Assembly: GCA_016292785.1 (NCBI GenBank)
Contig: JAEDFL010000004.1
Span: 14,947-78,946 of the forward strand
DNA from: Clostridiaceae bacterium
Lineage (GTDB): Bacteria > Bacillota > Clostridia > Oscillospirales > Acutalibacteraceae
Length of the DNA: 64,000 bases
Reading direction: 5' to 3'
Part shown: positions 24,126-31,714 of the stretch, piece after piece
How the letters are laid out: each line of letters begins with the position of its first letter
How positions within the stretch are numbered: the first letter of the stretch is position 1
Made by a program: the position numbers and the translations under genes
The notes under the pieces: model-generated
What the model was told of the DNA's origin: nothing
Seen by the model: only the letters and a program-made list of their open reading frames with translations
Databases searched by the model: none

Positions 24126-26057
24126 TTATTTGCTTGATTTTTTTGCAGATTTTTTGTTTGTATTTCTTCTTGCCGGCGGAGTGAGATAGATAACGCTCAT
24201 TCCGGCAAGATCAAGAGCTATGCTGTTGTCGAAGCCGTGCATCGGGATTTTTTCGCTTTTAACTTTTTCCGCCGTACCCTTGCCGCCTCCGCCGAATTCC
24301 TCGGAGTCCGAATTCAGGATAACCTTATATGTTCCCGATCTCGGAACGCCGATACGGTAGTTGTTTCTTTCAACATTGGTGAAATTGCAGACCGCAATAA
24401 TTTCTTTCTTGTCCTTGTCAATTCTCCTGAACGAGATTACGGAATTGTCAACATCGTCGTTGCTTATCCAGTTGAAGCCCTCCCAGTTGTAATCGACCTG
24501 CCAGAGCGGACTGAGCTTCTTGTACAGCGTGTTGAGCGTGCGGACATAGGACTGCATCTTCCTGTGCATATCGTAGTCAAGCAGTACCCAGTCAAGTCCC
24601 TGCTCATAATTCCACTCAATGAACTGGGCAAATTCCTGTCCCATAAACAGGAGCTTTTTGCCGGGGTGGGCGATCATATAGGCGTAAAACGCTCTGAGAC
24701 CCGCAAACTTTTCCTCGTAAGTGCCGGGCATCTTGTTTATCATGGAGCATTTTCCGTGAACGACCTCGTCGTGCGAAATCGGCAGAACAAAGTTTTCCGA
24801 GAACGCATAAAAGAACGAGAAAGTCAGACAGTTGTGGTTATACTTTCTGAAAAGTCCGTCCATTGAAAAATATTTCAGACAGTCGTTCATCCAGCCCATA
24901 TTCCACTTGAAGTTGAAGCCGAGACCTCCGTCACCGACAGGCTTTGAAACAAGCGGCCATGCCGTGCTTTCCTCGGCGATCATCATAACATCGGGATATT
25001 CACGGAATATTGAAATGTTGAGGTTCTGTAAAAACTCCACGGCTTCAAGGTTTTCTCTGCCGCCGTGCTTGTTGGCTATCCATTCGCCGTCGTTCCTGCC
25101 GTAATCGAGATACAGCATTGAGGCAACTGCGTCAACCCTCAGACCGTCGATATGATATTTTTCAAGCCAGAACATCGCCGATGAGGTAAGGAAGCTTCTG
25201 ACCTCATTCCTGCCGTAGTCAAAAACTCTTGTTCCCCACTGCAAATGCTCGCCCTTGCGGATATCCTGATATTCGTAACAGCAACGACCGTCAAATTCGT
25301 AAAGACCGTGAGCGTCCTTCGGGAAATGGGCAGGTACCCAGTCGAGGATAACGCCTATTCCCTCACGGTGACACTTGTCCACAAAATACATAAAGTCCTT
25401 AGGCTCGCCGAAGCGTGAGGTAGGAGCAAAATAACCCGTGACCTGATATCCCCACGAGCCGTCGAACGGATGCTCACACACGGGAAGCAACTCGATATGA
25501 GTATATCCCATCTCCTTTACATATTTTGTCAATTCGTCTGCTAACTGACGGTAGGAAAGAAAATTTCCGTCCTCGTGCTGTTTCCATGAGCCTGCGTGGA
25601 CTTCGTAAATATTGATCGGGCTTTCATAGACATTGGCAGACTTTCTTTTTGCCATCCATTTCTCGTCCTTCCAGTCGTAGCCGTCAAGGTCGTAAAACTT
25701 TGAGGCTGTTTCGGGACGAGTTTCGGTATGGAAGCCGTAGGGATCGGCTTTGTAGCGTTTTTCGCCCGACTGAGCGGTAATGCAGTATTTGTAGTTATCA
25801 AACTGCTTTATGCCCTGAACGGTACATTCCCATACGGAGTTGTCATCAAGCTTTTTCATCGGATCGGCGTCTGTGTCCCAGCCGTTGAAATCGCCGACAA
25901 CGCTGACCGCCGCCGCATGGGGTGCCCAGACACGGAAGACAACCTTGTCCTCATTTGCAAGCTTATGCGAGCCGAGAAATTCATATGCCTTGGCATTCTT
26001 TCCCTGATGAAAAAGGTAAAGCGGAACTTCGTGGTTGTTTGTTTTTTTACTTTTCAT
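24126..26057 (-). CDS. glgB: 1,4-alpha-glucan branching enzyme
   Basis: A GH13 enzyme of 643 residues that introduces alpha-1,6 branches. An N-terminal CBM48 (FRVWAPHAAAVSVVGDFNGW) precedes the catalytic barrel with IHVHAGSW-type EVHAGSW, GLRVDAVASMLY (nucleophile Asp), MIAEEST (acid Glu) and PISHDEVVHGK. A C-terminal beta domain ends in a basic Lys/Ser tail. It is the first gene of the minus-strand operon; the 410 bases upstream contain its only plausible promoter. All seven intergenic gaps in the operon that I measured are 25 bases or shorter. Confidence 0.96.
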   Translation of the reverse strand: MKSKKTNNHEVPLYLFHQGKNAKAYEFLGSHKLANEDKVVFRVWAPHAAAVSVVGDFNGWDTDADPMKKLDDNSVWECTVQGIKQFDNYKYCITAQSGEKRYKADPYGFHTETRPETASKFYDLDGYDWKDEKWMAKRKSANVYESPINIYEVHAGSWKQHEDGNFLSYRQLADELTKYVKEMGYTHIELLPVCEHPFDGSWGYQVTGYFAPTSRFGEPKDFMYFVDKCHREGIGVILDWVPAHFPKDAHGLYEFDGRCCYEYQDIRKGEHLQWGTRVFDYGRNEVRSFLTSSAMFWLEKYHIDGLRVDAVASMLYLDYGRNDGEWIANKHGGRENLEAVEFLQNLNISIFREYPDVMMIAEESTAWPLVSKPVGDGGLGFNFKWNMGWMNDCLKYFSMDGLFRKYNHNCLTFSFFYAFSENFVLPISHDEVVHGKCSMINKMPGTYEEKFAGLRAFYAYMIAHPGKKLLFMGQEFAQFIEWNYEQGLDWVLLDYDMHRKMQSYVRTLNTLYKKLSPLWQVDYNWEGFNWISNDDVDNSVISFRRIDKDKKEIIAVCNFTNVERNNYRIGVPRSGTYKVILNSDSEEFGGGGKGTAEKVKSEKIPMHGFDNSIALDLAGMSVIYLTPPARRNTNKKSAKKSSK

Positions 26058-26156
26058 TGCGTCACCTCGACAGACATAAATTTGATTTTATATTAAAGCG
26101 ATAGATGCATTGAGTTTGAAAATGCTTGCAGTCCACTTTGATTTATTCCTATACGT

Positions 26157-26185
26157 ATTATATTGTATCAAAAAGAAAAGCAAAA
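26157..26185 (-). promoter_or_regulatory. Candidate glg operon promoter
   Basis: A perfect TATAAT on the minus strand about 100 bases before glgB. The -35 region at 17 bases (TTTTGC) is poor, so an activator or a different start point is possible. Confidence 0.35.
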
Positions 26186-26312
26186 TTCAAGGTTTGGTTG
26201 ATTATTATATTCAAACCGAGTGTAGAAAATGAAGGCTTCTTTTGTGTACTTTGTTACAAAAAAATCTTGCTTATATCTGCAATAACCGCTTTTTCGGACT
26301 AATTTCCGCCGT

Positions 26313-26357
26313 TTTTCCCGTGCCGGACGGCAATATCCGGCTCATCATTCGGGAAAA
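26313..26357. other. Nested inverted-repeat structure in the glgB/ATPase gap
   Basis: An outer stem TTTTCCCG/CGGGAAAA encloses an inner stem GCCGGA/TCCGGC. It lies in a 412-base gene-free stretch (26058-26469) together with the candidate glg promoter and the hairpin at 26421-26456. It could be a second terminator of the ATPase operon or a structured element; no clean T tract follows. I see no other gene in the gap. Confidence 0.4.
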
Positions 26358-26420
26358 GAAAAATCCGCCGACGGAGATAATTCCGTAAACGGATCGGTTC
26401 AGTCCATACTTTGCAGAAAG

Positions 26421-26456
26421 CAGGCGAAGCCTCGGCCAATGCCGAAACCTCGCCTG
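26421..26456 (-). terminator. Terminator-like hairpin after the metal ATPase gene
   Basis: CAGGCGA pairs with TCGCCTG outside an inner CGGC/GCCG pair. On the minus strand only a weak CTTTCT run follows, so efficiency is uncertain. Confidence 0.5.
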
Positions 26457-26469
26457 TTTATTCTTTTTC

Positions 26470-28395
26470 TTATCTTAAATGGATTGTATCGAAGAACGAG
26501 TTTTTTGCCTTGCCTATAAGGGCGGAGATCAGAATACAGATTATGCACACTCCGACATCGGCAAAAACCGCAAGCCAGACCTGTGCAAAGCCTGCCGCAC
26601 CGAGAATAAGAACAATCATCTTTATTGTAATTGCAAAAATCAGGTTGAAGCTTACAATGTTAACCGTCCTCTTAAACAGCCTGTGGGCAGGGGCGAGCTT
26701 GTCGAGGCGGTCGTTGGTGAGAATGACGTCCGCCGCTTCGCTTGCCGCCTGAGTTCCGAGTCCCATTGCAACTCCTGCGTCCGCCGATGCAAGAACGGGA
26801 GCATCGTTGATGCCGTCGCCGACATATACGACCTTGCCGTATTCGTTTTTAATCTGCTCAAGATGGCTGAGCTTTTCCTCGGGCAGAAGATTGCAGTAGT
26901 ATTCGTCAAGATTGACGGCATTGGCAACCTCGTCGGAGGCGGTTTCGTTGTCGCCCGTGAGCATAATTATATGCTCAACGCCCTGATCTCTGAGCTTTTC
27001 GACCATATCGGCAACGCCCTTTCTGAGCGCACTGCGAAGTGTGATAGTGCCGATCAGTCTGCCGTCAAGGACAACGCAGACATCGCCGTCCGTGTAATCG
27101 GGGGTTTCGATGCCCTCTGTTTCAAGCAGTCTCCTGCCGCCGCAGAGAATTTTTTTTCCGTCAAAGACAACGCTCGTTCCTCCGCCTGCAACCTCACGGA
27201 AGTCGCTGAGATATTTTTCGTCGATCGGCGGAGCGGCTTCAACAATGCTCTTTGCTATCGGGTGTGAGGAGAAATGCTCCGCCGCCGCCGCAAGAGTTAA
27301 AATCTGATCCTCGGAGAATTTGCTCATCGGAGTGACCTTGCTGACCTCAAACGAACCTGTTGTGAGCGTGCCCGTCTTGTCAAAAACAAAGGTTTTAGCC
27401 TTTGCAAAGGCTTCGATGAACACCGAGCCTTTGACGATTACGCCGTCCTTTGCCGCCGTGCCGATACCCGTATAGAAGCCGAGAGGGATAGAAATTACTA
27501 TGGCGCACGGACAGGAAGCAACAAGGAATATCAGCGCACGCTTTATCCAAGAGGCAGGATCTTTTGTTGCGATCGAGCCGATAACCGCTAAAAGAACGGC
27601 GATGATAACAACAATCGGGGTGTAGTATTTTGCAAATCTTGTAATGAATTTCTGGACATTACCCTTTCTTTCGGCGGCATCCTCAACCATTTTGACGATC
27701 CTTGAAGCGGTCGAATTGCTGAAAAGCTCGGTTGTGACAACGGTTACGCTGTCCTTTCCGTTTATCATACCGCTCTTGACCTCAACGCCCTTGCCGAGGG
27801 TGATCGGCTTGCTTTCGCCGGTGATCGCCGAAGCGTCGGCGGTTGAAATACCCGAAAAAACAACTCCGTCAATCGGAAAACGTTCATAGGGAAGAACTGT
27901 GATTTTTGATCCTACCGGCACCTCGTCGGCATGAACCTTTTGCGTTGAGCCGTCCTCAAGGACGAGATGAGCAAAATCCTGCTGGATTTTTGAAACCGAA
28001 TCTATCGACTTGCGGCTGTTTTCAACCGCTCTGTCCTCTATCATTTCGCCTACCCGGTAGAGAATTGCAACCAGTGCGGCGTCCCTAAGCTCGCCGATAC
28101 AGCAGGCGGCAATTACGGAGATGATCATCAGCTCGACCTCGGTAAATCTGCGCTCCTTAATATCGTCATAAACCGTGAAAACCAGCGGATAAGCGGCAAG
28201 CGCAACGGCGGCAATACCGATTATCGTTGCCGCAACGGGCAGAGCTTTCAAAAACAGTTCGACCGCAACAAGAGCCGCCGAAACACCGAGCAGGATTTTG
28301 GAGAGCTTGTTTTCCTCCTTTTCCTCATGGTCGTGAGCGCAGCTTCCGCAGCATCCGCCGCAGCTTGAGTGACTGTCGTGAGAGTGTTCAGACAT
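26470..28395 (-). CDS. Heavy-metal (Zn/Cd/Pb-type) P1B ATPase
   Basis: A 641-residue membrane pump. The N-terminus is a His/Cys-rich metal-collecting tail (HSHDSHSSCGGCCGSCAHDH) in place of a folded HMA domain. Transmembrane pairs follow, then the TGES loop (AITGESKP), the CPC metal site in SCPCAIVISIPLG, phosphorylation motif DKTGT, HP-containing nucleotide domain (SSHPIAKS) and GDGINDAPVL. CPC with an ArsR/SmtB regulator points to Zn, Cd or Pb export, not Cu. Its start overlaps the repressor gene stop by eight bases, so the two are one transcript under metal control. Confidence 0.93.
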   Translation of the reverse strand: MSEHSHDSHSSCGGCCGSCAHDHEEKEENKLSKILLGVSAALVAVELFLKALPVAATIIGIAAVALAAYPLVFTVYDDIKERRFTEVELMIISVIAACCIGELRDAALVAILYRVGEMIEDRAVENSRKSIDSVSKIQQDFAHLVLEDGSTQKVHADEVPVGSKITVLPYERFPIDGVVFSGISTADASAITGESKPITLGKGVEVKSGMINGKDSVTVVTTELFSNSTASRIVKMVEDAAERKGNVQKFITRFAKYYTPIVVIIAVLLAVIGSIATKDPASWIKRALIFLVASCPCAIVISIPLGFYTGIGTAAKDGVIVKGSVFIEAFAKAKTFVFDKTGTLTTGSFEVSKVTPMSKFSEDQILTLAAAAEHFSSHPIAKSIVEAAPPIDEKYLSDFREVAGGGTSVVFDGKKILCGGRRLLETEGIETPDYTDGDVCVVLDGRLIGTITLRSALRKGVADMVEKLRDQGVEHIIMLTGDNETASDEVANAVNLDEYYCNLLPEEKLSHLEQIKNEYGKVVYVGDGINDAPVLASADAGVAMGLGTQAASEAADVILTNDRLDKLAPAHRLFKRTVNIVSFNLIFAITIKMIVLILGAAGFAQVWLAVFADVGVCIICILISALIGKAKNSFFDTIHLR

Positions 28396-28765
28396 TTAAC
28401 ATTCCTCCTTTGTGTAAAACGTGCGCCAGACCTGCGCCGAAGATTTCCTCAACGTGTTCGTCGTCGAGGGAATAATAGCTTTCCTTGCCGTCCTTACGGG
28501 GACGGACAAGACCTGCGCTCCTGAGTATGCGGAGCTGGTGAGAGATTGCACTCTGTCCCATATTCAGCTTTTCCGAGAGGTGATATACGCACATTTCGCC
28601 GTCCATCAGGGCGGAAATTATCCTTATCCTTGTGCTGTCTCCGAAAACCTTGAAAACCTCGGCAAGATCGTAGAGAACGTCGTCGCTGACCTCGGTTTTC
28701 GCAACCTTACGGTTACAGCCGTCATGCGGACAGGCTTTGCAGCCCGTTTTTTTTTTGTCTTCCAT
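28388..28765 (-). CDS. ArsR/SmtB-family metal-responsive repressor
   Basis: A 125-residue winged-helix repressor that should release DNA on metal binding. The N-terminus has a cysteine cluster (GCKACPHDGC) like CadC. The recognition region is MCVYHLSEKLNMGQSAISHQL; the second Cys of the classical ELCVCDL box is Tyr here. The C-terminal helix DDEHVEEIFGAGLAHVLH supplies Asp/His ligands typical of the zinc-sensing alpha-5 site, so it may have both sites. It is the first gene of the repressor-pump operon, with an operator-like palindrome and a perfect promoter upstream. Confidence 0.93.
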   Translation of the reverse strand: MEDKKKTGCKACPHDGCNRKVAKTEVSDDVLYDLAEVFKVFGDSTRIRIISALMDGEMCVYHLSEKLNMGQSAISHQLRILRSAGLVRPRKDGKESYYSLDDEHVEEIFGAGLAHVLHKGGMLNV

Positions 28766-28789
28766 TTATTTCACCTGCATTATCAGATT

Positions 28790-28815
28790 AACATATGAAT
28801 AGATGTTCATTTGTT
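28790..28815 (-). promoter_or_regulatory. SmtB/ArsR-type operator
   Basis: The imperfect palindrome AACATATGAAT-AGATGTTCAT matches the known ArsR/SmtB operator pattern (TGAA...TTCA). It begins just downstream of the -10 box, where bound repressor would block transcription of its own operon. Confidence 0.7.
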
Positions 28816-28821
28816 GTTATC

Positions 28822-28850
28822 ATTATATTCGCATAGTAATGTTTTGTCAA
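28822..28850 (-). promoter_or_regulatory. Consensus promoter of the repressor/ATPase operon
   Basis: Perfect TTGACA, a 17-base spacer and perfect TATAAT on the minus strand. Confidence 0.9.
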
Positions 28851-28975
28851 CAGTTTTTTATTATTTTTTGAAAAAATTTTTTGAAAATTTTCTTTCGGGC
28901 ACAGCATTAAAGCGCCGCATAATAAACCCTCAAAGAAAATATTTTTCTCTTTTAAGTCAAATCTTTAACAAACGC

Positions 28976-29004
28976 TTGAAATGCGTTTAATTTTAATATA
29001 TAAT
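28976..29004 (+). promoter_or_regulatory. Promoter of the aconitase X operon
   Basis: TTGAAA, a 17-base spacer and TATAAT, about 100 bases before the start codon. The 28766-29104 gap (339 bases) holds this promoter, the divergent repressor promoter and operator, and the leader hairpin at 29055-29080. Confidence 0.8.
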
Positions 29005-29054
29005 TAAACTAAATAATAATGCTCACGCTTACAGGCGGATAATTTTCGGAAATA

Positions 29055-29080
29055 ATAAGTCTGCCGTGACGCGGACTTAT
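29055..29080 (+). other. 5'-UTR hairpin ahead of aconitase X
   Basis: ATAAGTCTGC pairs over ten bases with GCGGACTTAT around the loop CGTGAC. It ends about seven bases before the Shine-Dalgarno sequence and has no T tract, so it is not a terminator. It could be an RNA-binding or translational control site. Confidence 0.55.
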
Positions 29081-29104
29081 GAGGATAAAAGGAGGATAAA
29101 CCTT

Positions 29105-30415
29105 ATGAATGAAAACTTCAGCTACAAAATGAAGCTGACAGACGAGGAAAAAGACATTCTTCACGGCTCTAAGGGCGAAGTAATGGCGAAAGTTATGAAA
29201 ACTCTCGTTCTTTACGGCGACGCTTTCGGTGCGGAAAAATTTGTTCCCGTAAACGGCAAAGGTCACCTTGTTACAAGCTTCGGTATCTCTGTTCTCAAGC
29301 CTGTGTTCTCCATTATGGACGAACTCATCAAGGGCGGTCTCAAGGTTGACGAGGGCTTTACCGTCGATCCCAGACCTATCGACTATGCCAACGTTAAGTG
29401 CAATCCGCTCCAGAAGCTGATCTTTAACAAGATCCTTTACGGTATGCAGGATTCCTATGAGGTACAGCTCAACAAGCTCGGTCTCAGGAGTGACAAATCC
29501 TTCACCTGCGCCTGCTATTTTGACGAGGTAGGCAACACACCCAAGAAGGGCGATATCCTTTCATGGGCAGAAAGCTCGGCGGTTGTTTTTGCAAACTCCG
29601 TTCTCGGCGCAAGATGTAACCGTAACTCAGGTATCATCGAGCTTTTCGGCTCAATTCTCGGCAAGGTTCCCGAATTTGATCTCCTTACGGACGAGGGCAG
29701 AAAGGCAAAGTGGGTTATCGAGGTAAAGACTACCAAGATCCCCGAAGCTCAGGTTCTCGGCTCGGCAATAGGTATGAAGGTTATGGAGGACGTTCCCTAC
29801 GTCAAGGGACTTGACAAGTGGATCGGCACAGAGCTTACCGACGACGCCAAGGCTTATCTCAAGGATTTCGGTGCGGCTACCGCTTCCAACGGCGCAGTCG
29901 GACTTTATCACATTGACAACCTCACTCCCGAAGCTGTTGAGCTTGGCGAAAGCCTCATCGCCGACGGCGCAAAGACATACGTTATCGACGACGCAGAGCT
30001 TGAAAGAGTTTACAAGAACTATCCCGTTATGTGGAAGGATAAGAATTCCGCTCCCAAGCTTTGCTTCATCGGCTGTCCTCACCTTTCATATGCACAGCTC
30101 GGCGAGTGGACGGAGAGATTTGAAAACGAGCTTAAAAAGCAGGGCAAGACAAAGGTTGGTCTTCGCACGGTTATGACGACCGCACCCGAGGTTCTCGACA
30201 GATTTAAGAAAGAGAACAGCGCCGCTTACAACAAGCTTGTCGGCTTCGGCATCAACATCTCCTGCATCTGTCCTCTCATGTATATGAACAATCCGCTTTG
30301 CGGCGGCGACACGAGCAACGTTATCACCTGCTCGAACAAGCTTCGTACATATACAACCGCACGCTATTTCACAACTGACGATATCACCAAGATCGCTGTC
30401 AAGGGAGGTTTTTGA
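29105..30415 (+). CDS. Aconitase X large (catalytic) subunit
   Basis: A 436-residue protein of the AcnX (DUF521) family, Fe-S hydro-lyases related to aconitase. Characterised members are bacterial cis-3-hydroxy-L-proline dehydratases and the archaeal mevalonate-5-phosphate dehydratase. Family features include LHGSKGEVMAKVMKTLV at the N-terminus, FTCACY, GARCNRNSG and a C-terminal cysteine cluster (CICPLMYMNNPLCGG) suited to cluster ligation. The ATG at 29105 follows AAAAGGAGG. The small subunit begins two bases after the stop. There are no proline or isoprenoid genes nearby, so the substrate cannot be chosen from context. Confidence 0.88.
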   Translation: MNENFSYKMKLTDEEKDILHGSKGEVMAKVMKTLVLYGDAFGAEKFVPVNGKGHLVTSFGISVLKPVFSIMDELIKGGLKVDEGFTVDPRPIDYANVKCNPLQKLIFNKILYGMQDSYEVQLNKLGLRSDKSFTCACYFDEVGNTPKKGDILSWAESSAVVFANSVLGARCNRNSGIIELFGSILGKVPEFDLLTDEGRKAKWVIEVKTTKIPEAQVLGSAIGMKVMEDVPYVKGLDKWIGTELTDDAKAYLKDFGAATASNGAVGLYHIDNLTPEAVELGESLIADGAKTYVIDDAELERVYKNYPVMWKDKNSAPKLCFIGCPHLSYAQLGEWTERFENELKKQGKTKVGLRTVMTTAPEVLDRFKKENSAAYNKLVGFGINISCICPLMYMNNPLCGGDTSNVITCSNKLRTYTTARYFTTDDITKIAVKGGF

Positions 30416-30417
30416 TT

Positions 30418-30882
30418 ATGAGCAAGACATTCAAAGGACGTCCTGTTGTAGCAGGCACAATCAATAAGGGCGAGGCCGTTGTTTCTCATAACGGCGTAAA
30501 CACTCTGGCAACGTTCCAGAAGACAGCCCTTCTTCACGATATTCCCCTTATCGGTAAGGACGAGGTTATCGGCTCCGACCAGAACAACCCCGATGTATTC
30601 GGCAAAAATCTGACAGGTAAGGTGCTTTGTCTTCCGCAGACTATCGGCTCAACAACGGGCGGAATGGTTCTCTACACCGTCTGCGCTCTGAATATGGCTC
30701 CGTCGGCAATGCTTTTCTCTCTGCCGATCGACTCTCTTGCGGCGGCAGGCGTTATCCTCTCCGACGTATGGACGGATAACACGATCGTTGCCGTTGACTC
30801 TCTGGGCGACGAGTTCCTCAGCGCTGTCAAGGACGGCGACAAGATCACCGTTAAAGAGGACGGAACCGTCATCGTTGAATAA
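30418..30882 (+). CDS. Aconitase X small (swivel) subunit
   Basis: A 154-residue DUF126/AcnX swivel-domain protein, the partner of the upstream large subunit. KGRPVVAGTINKGEAVVS opens the domain and LPQTIGSTTGG is the conserved substrate-proximal loop. In many organisms the two parts are fused; here they are separate, as in archaeal enzymes and some bacteria. The ATG at 30418 follows AGGGAGG at good spacing. An overlapping TTG at 30412 is not needed. Confidence 0.88.
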   Translation: MSKTFKGRPVVAGTINKGEAVVSHNGVNTLATFQKTALLHDIPLIGKDEVIGSDQNNPDVFGKNLTGKVLCLPQTIGSTTGGMVLYTVCALNMAPSAMLFSLPIDSLAAAGVILSDVWTDNTIVAVDSLGDEFLSAVKDGDKITVKEDGTVIVE

Positions 30883-30952
30883 TTTTTGATTTTCCGGGCT
30901 GACGGCAGGAGGGCGACTTTCTGCCTCAGCTCTTATTTTTTCGGAGGACTTT

Positions 30953-31603
30953 ATGGCAAACATCAGAATTGACAATGCTTCCGAGGACGCTCTTAACGTT
31001 GAGCTTGACGGAAAGGAATATTATATTTCCGAGGACGAAAGCCTCACCGTGCCGAATGTCGAAAAAGGCGCACACCGCCTTTCCGTTTTCAGGACGAAGC
31101 GTGTCACTGCCAACGACGGAAAAAAAGAGGACGGCGACCCGACCGCAAAGCTTTCAAGGGACGAAGAAAGCCAGTATGTTCGGCTGAAAAGCCTGTTAGT
31201 AATTGAAATCAATTCCTCAAAGTCCGTCTGGACGGTCAGGCAAAAATCTCTGCTGACGGAAAAAACGGGAGTGGACGCCCTGTTTTCGGGCTGTGAGGTC
31301 GAGGTCGGCGGCGGAAGAATTGTTGAAGAAAAACAGAGCTTTGCCGACGAAAAATCAAGGAAAAGCTTCCTAAAAAAACAGTTGAAAAATGCATTTTTCC
31401 CTATCGGATTAGGAATAATCATCTTCACCGCAGTTTTTCTTTTTGCCCTCGCCGCCAACATTTCGGGCGATCCGATCACTCTCGGCGGCAGAGAATTCAC
31501 CTATCCGTGGACCTTCGGTCTTTTGGCAATCGACCTTGTTTTTATAGTATATTTCACGTTGATGATAGTGAATATAATTTCAACCTTAAAGAAATACAAG
31601 TAG
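30953..31603 (+). CDS. Membrane protein of unknown function with soluble N-terminal domain
   Basis: I do not recognise this 216-residue protein. Residues 1-140 are charged and predicted soluble (IRIDNASEDALNVELDGK onward, looking beta-rich). Two hydrophobic segments follow at about 145-165 and 185-208, separated by a short loop, with a basic C-terminus. It has its own GGAGG site and a terminator directly after it. It sits 70 bases after the aconitase X small subunit without a clear promoter and could be read through from it. Confidence 0.7.
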   Translation: MANIRIDNASEDALNVELDGKEYYISEDESLTVPNVEKGAHRLSVFRTKRVTANDGKKEDGDPTAKLSRDEESQYVRLKSLLVIEINSSKSVWTVRQKSLLTEKTGVDALFSGCEVEVGGGRIVEEKQSFADEKSRKSFLKKQLKNAFFPIGLGIIIFTAVFLFALAANISGDPITLGGREFTYPWTFGLLAIDLVFIVYFTLMIVNIISTLKKYK

Positions 31604-31635
31604 AAAAAGGCGGTTTGCTCCGTCTTTTTTCTTTT
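31604..31635 (+). terminator. Terminator after the unknown membrane protein gene
   Basis: AAAAAGGCGG pairs with CCGTCTTTTT (one G-T pair) around a six-base loop and ends in a T tract. Confidence 0.8.
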
Positions 31636-31656
31636 AAAAAATTTGTCGATTTCAAG

Positions 31657-31685
31657 TATACATTTCTCCGAGGATATGTTATAAT
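31657..31685 (+). promoter_or_regulatory. Promoter of the GH25/dockerin gene
   Basis: TATACA, a 17-base spacer and a perfect TATAAT, about 30 bases before the start codon. Confidence 0.5.
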
Positions 31686-31714
31686 AAATGAAAAATTCAA
31701 AAAGGAGAGTAGTA

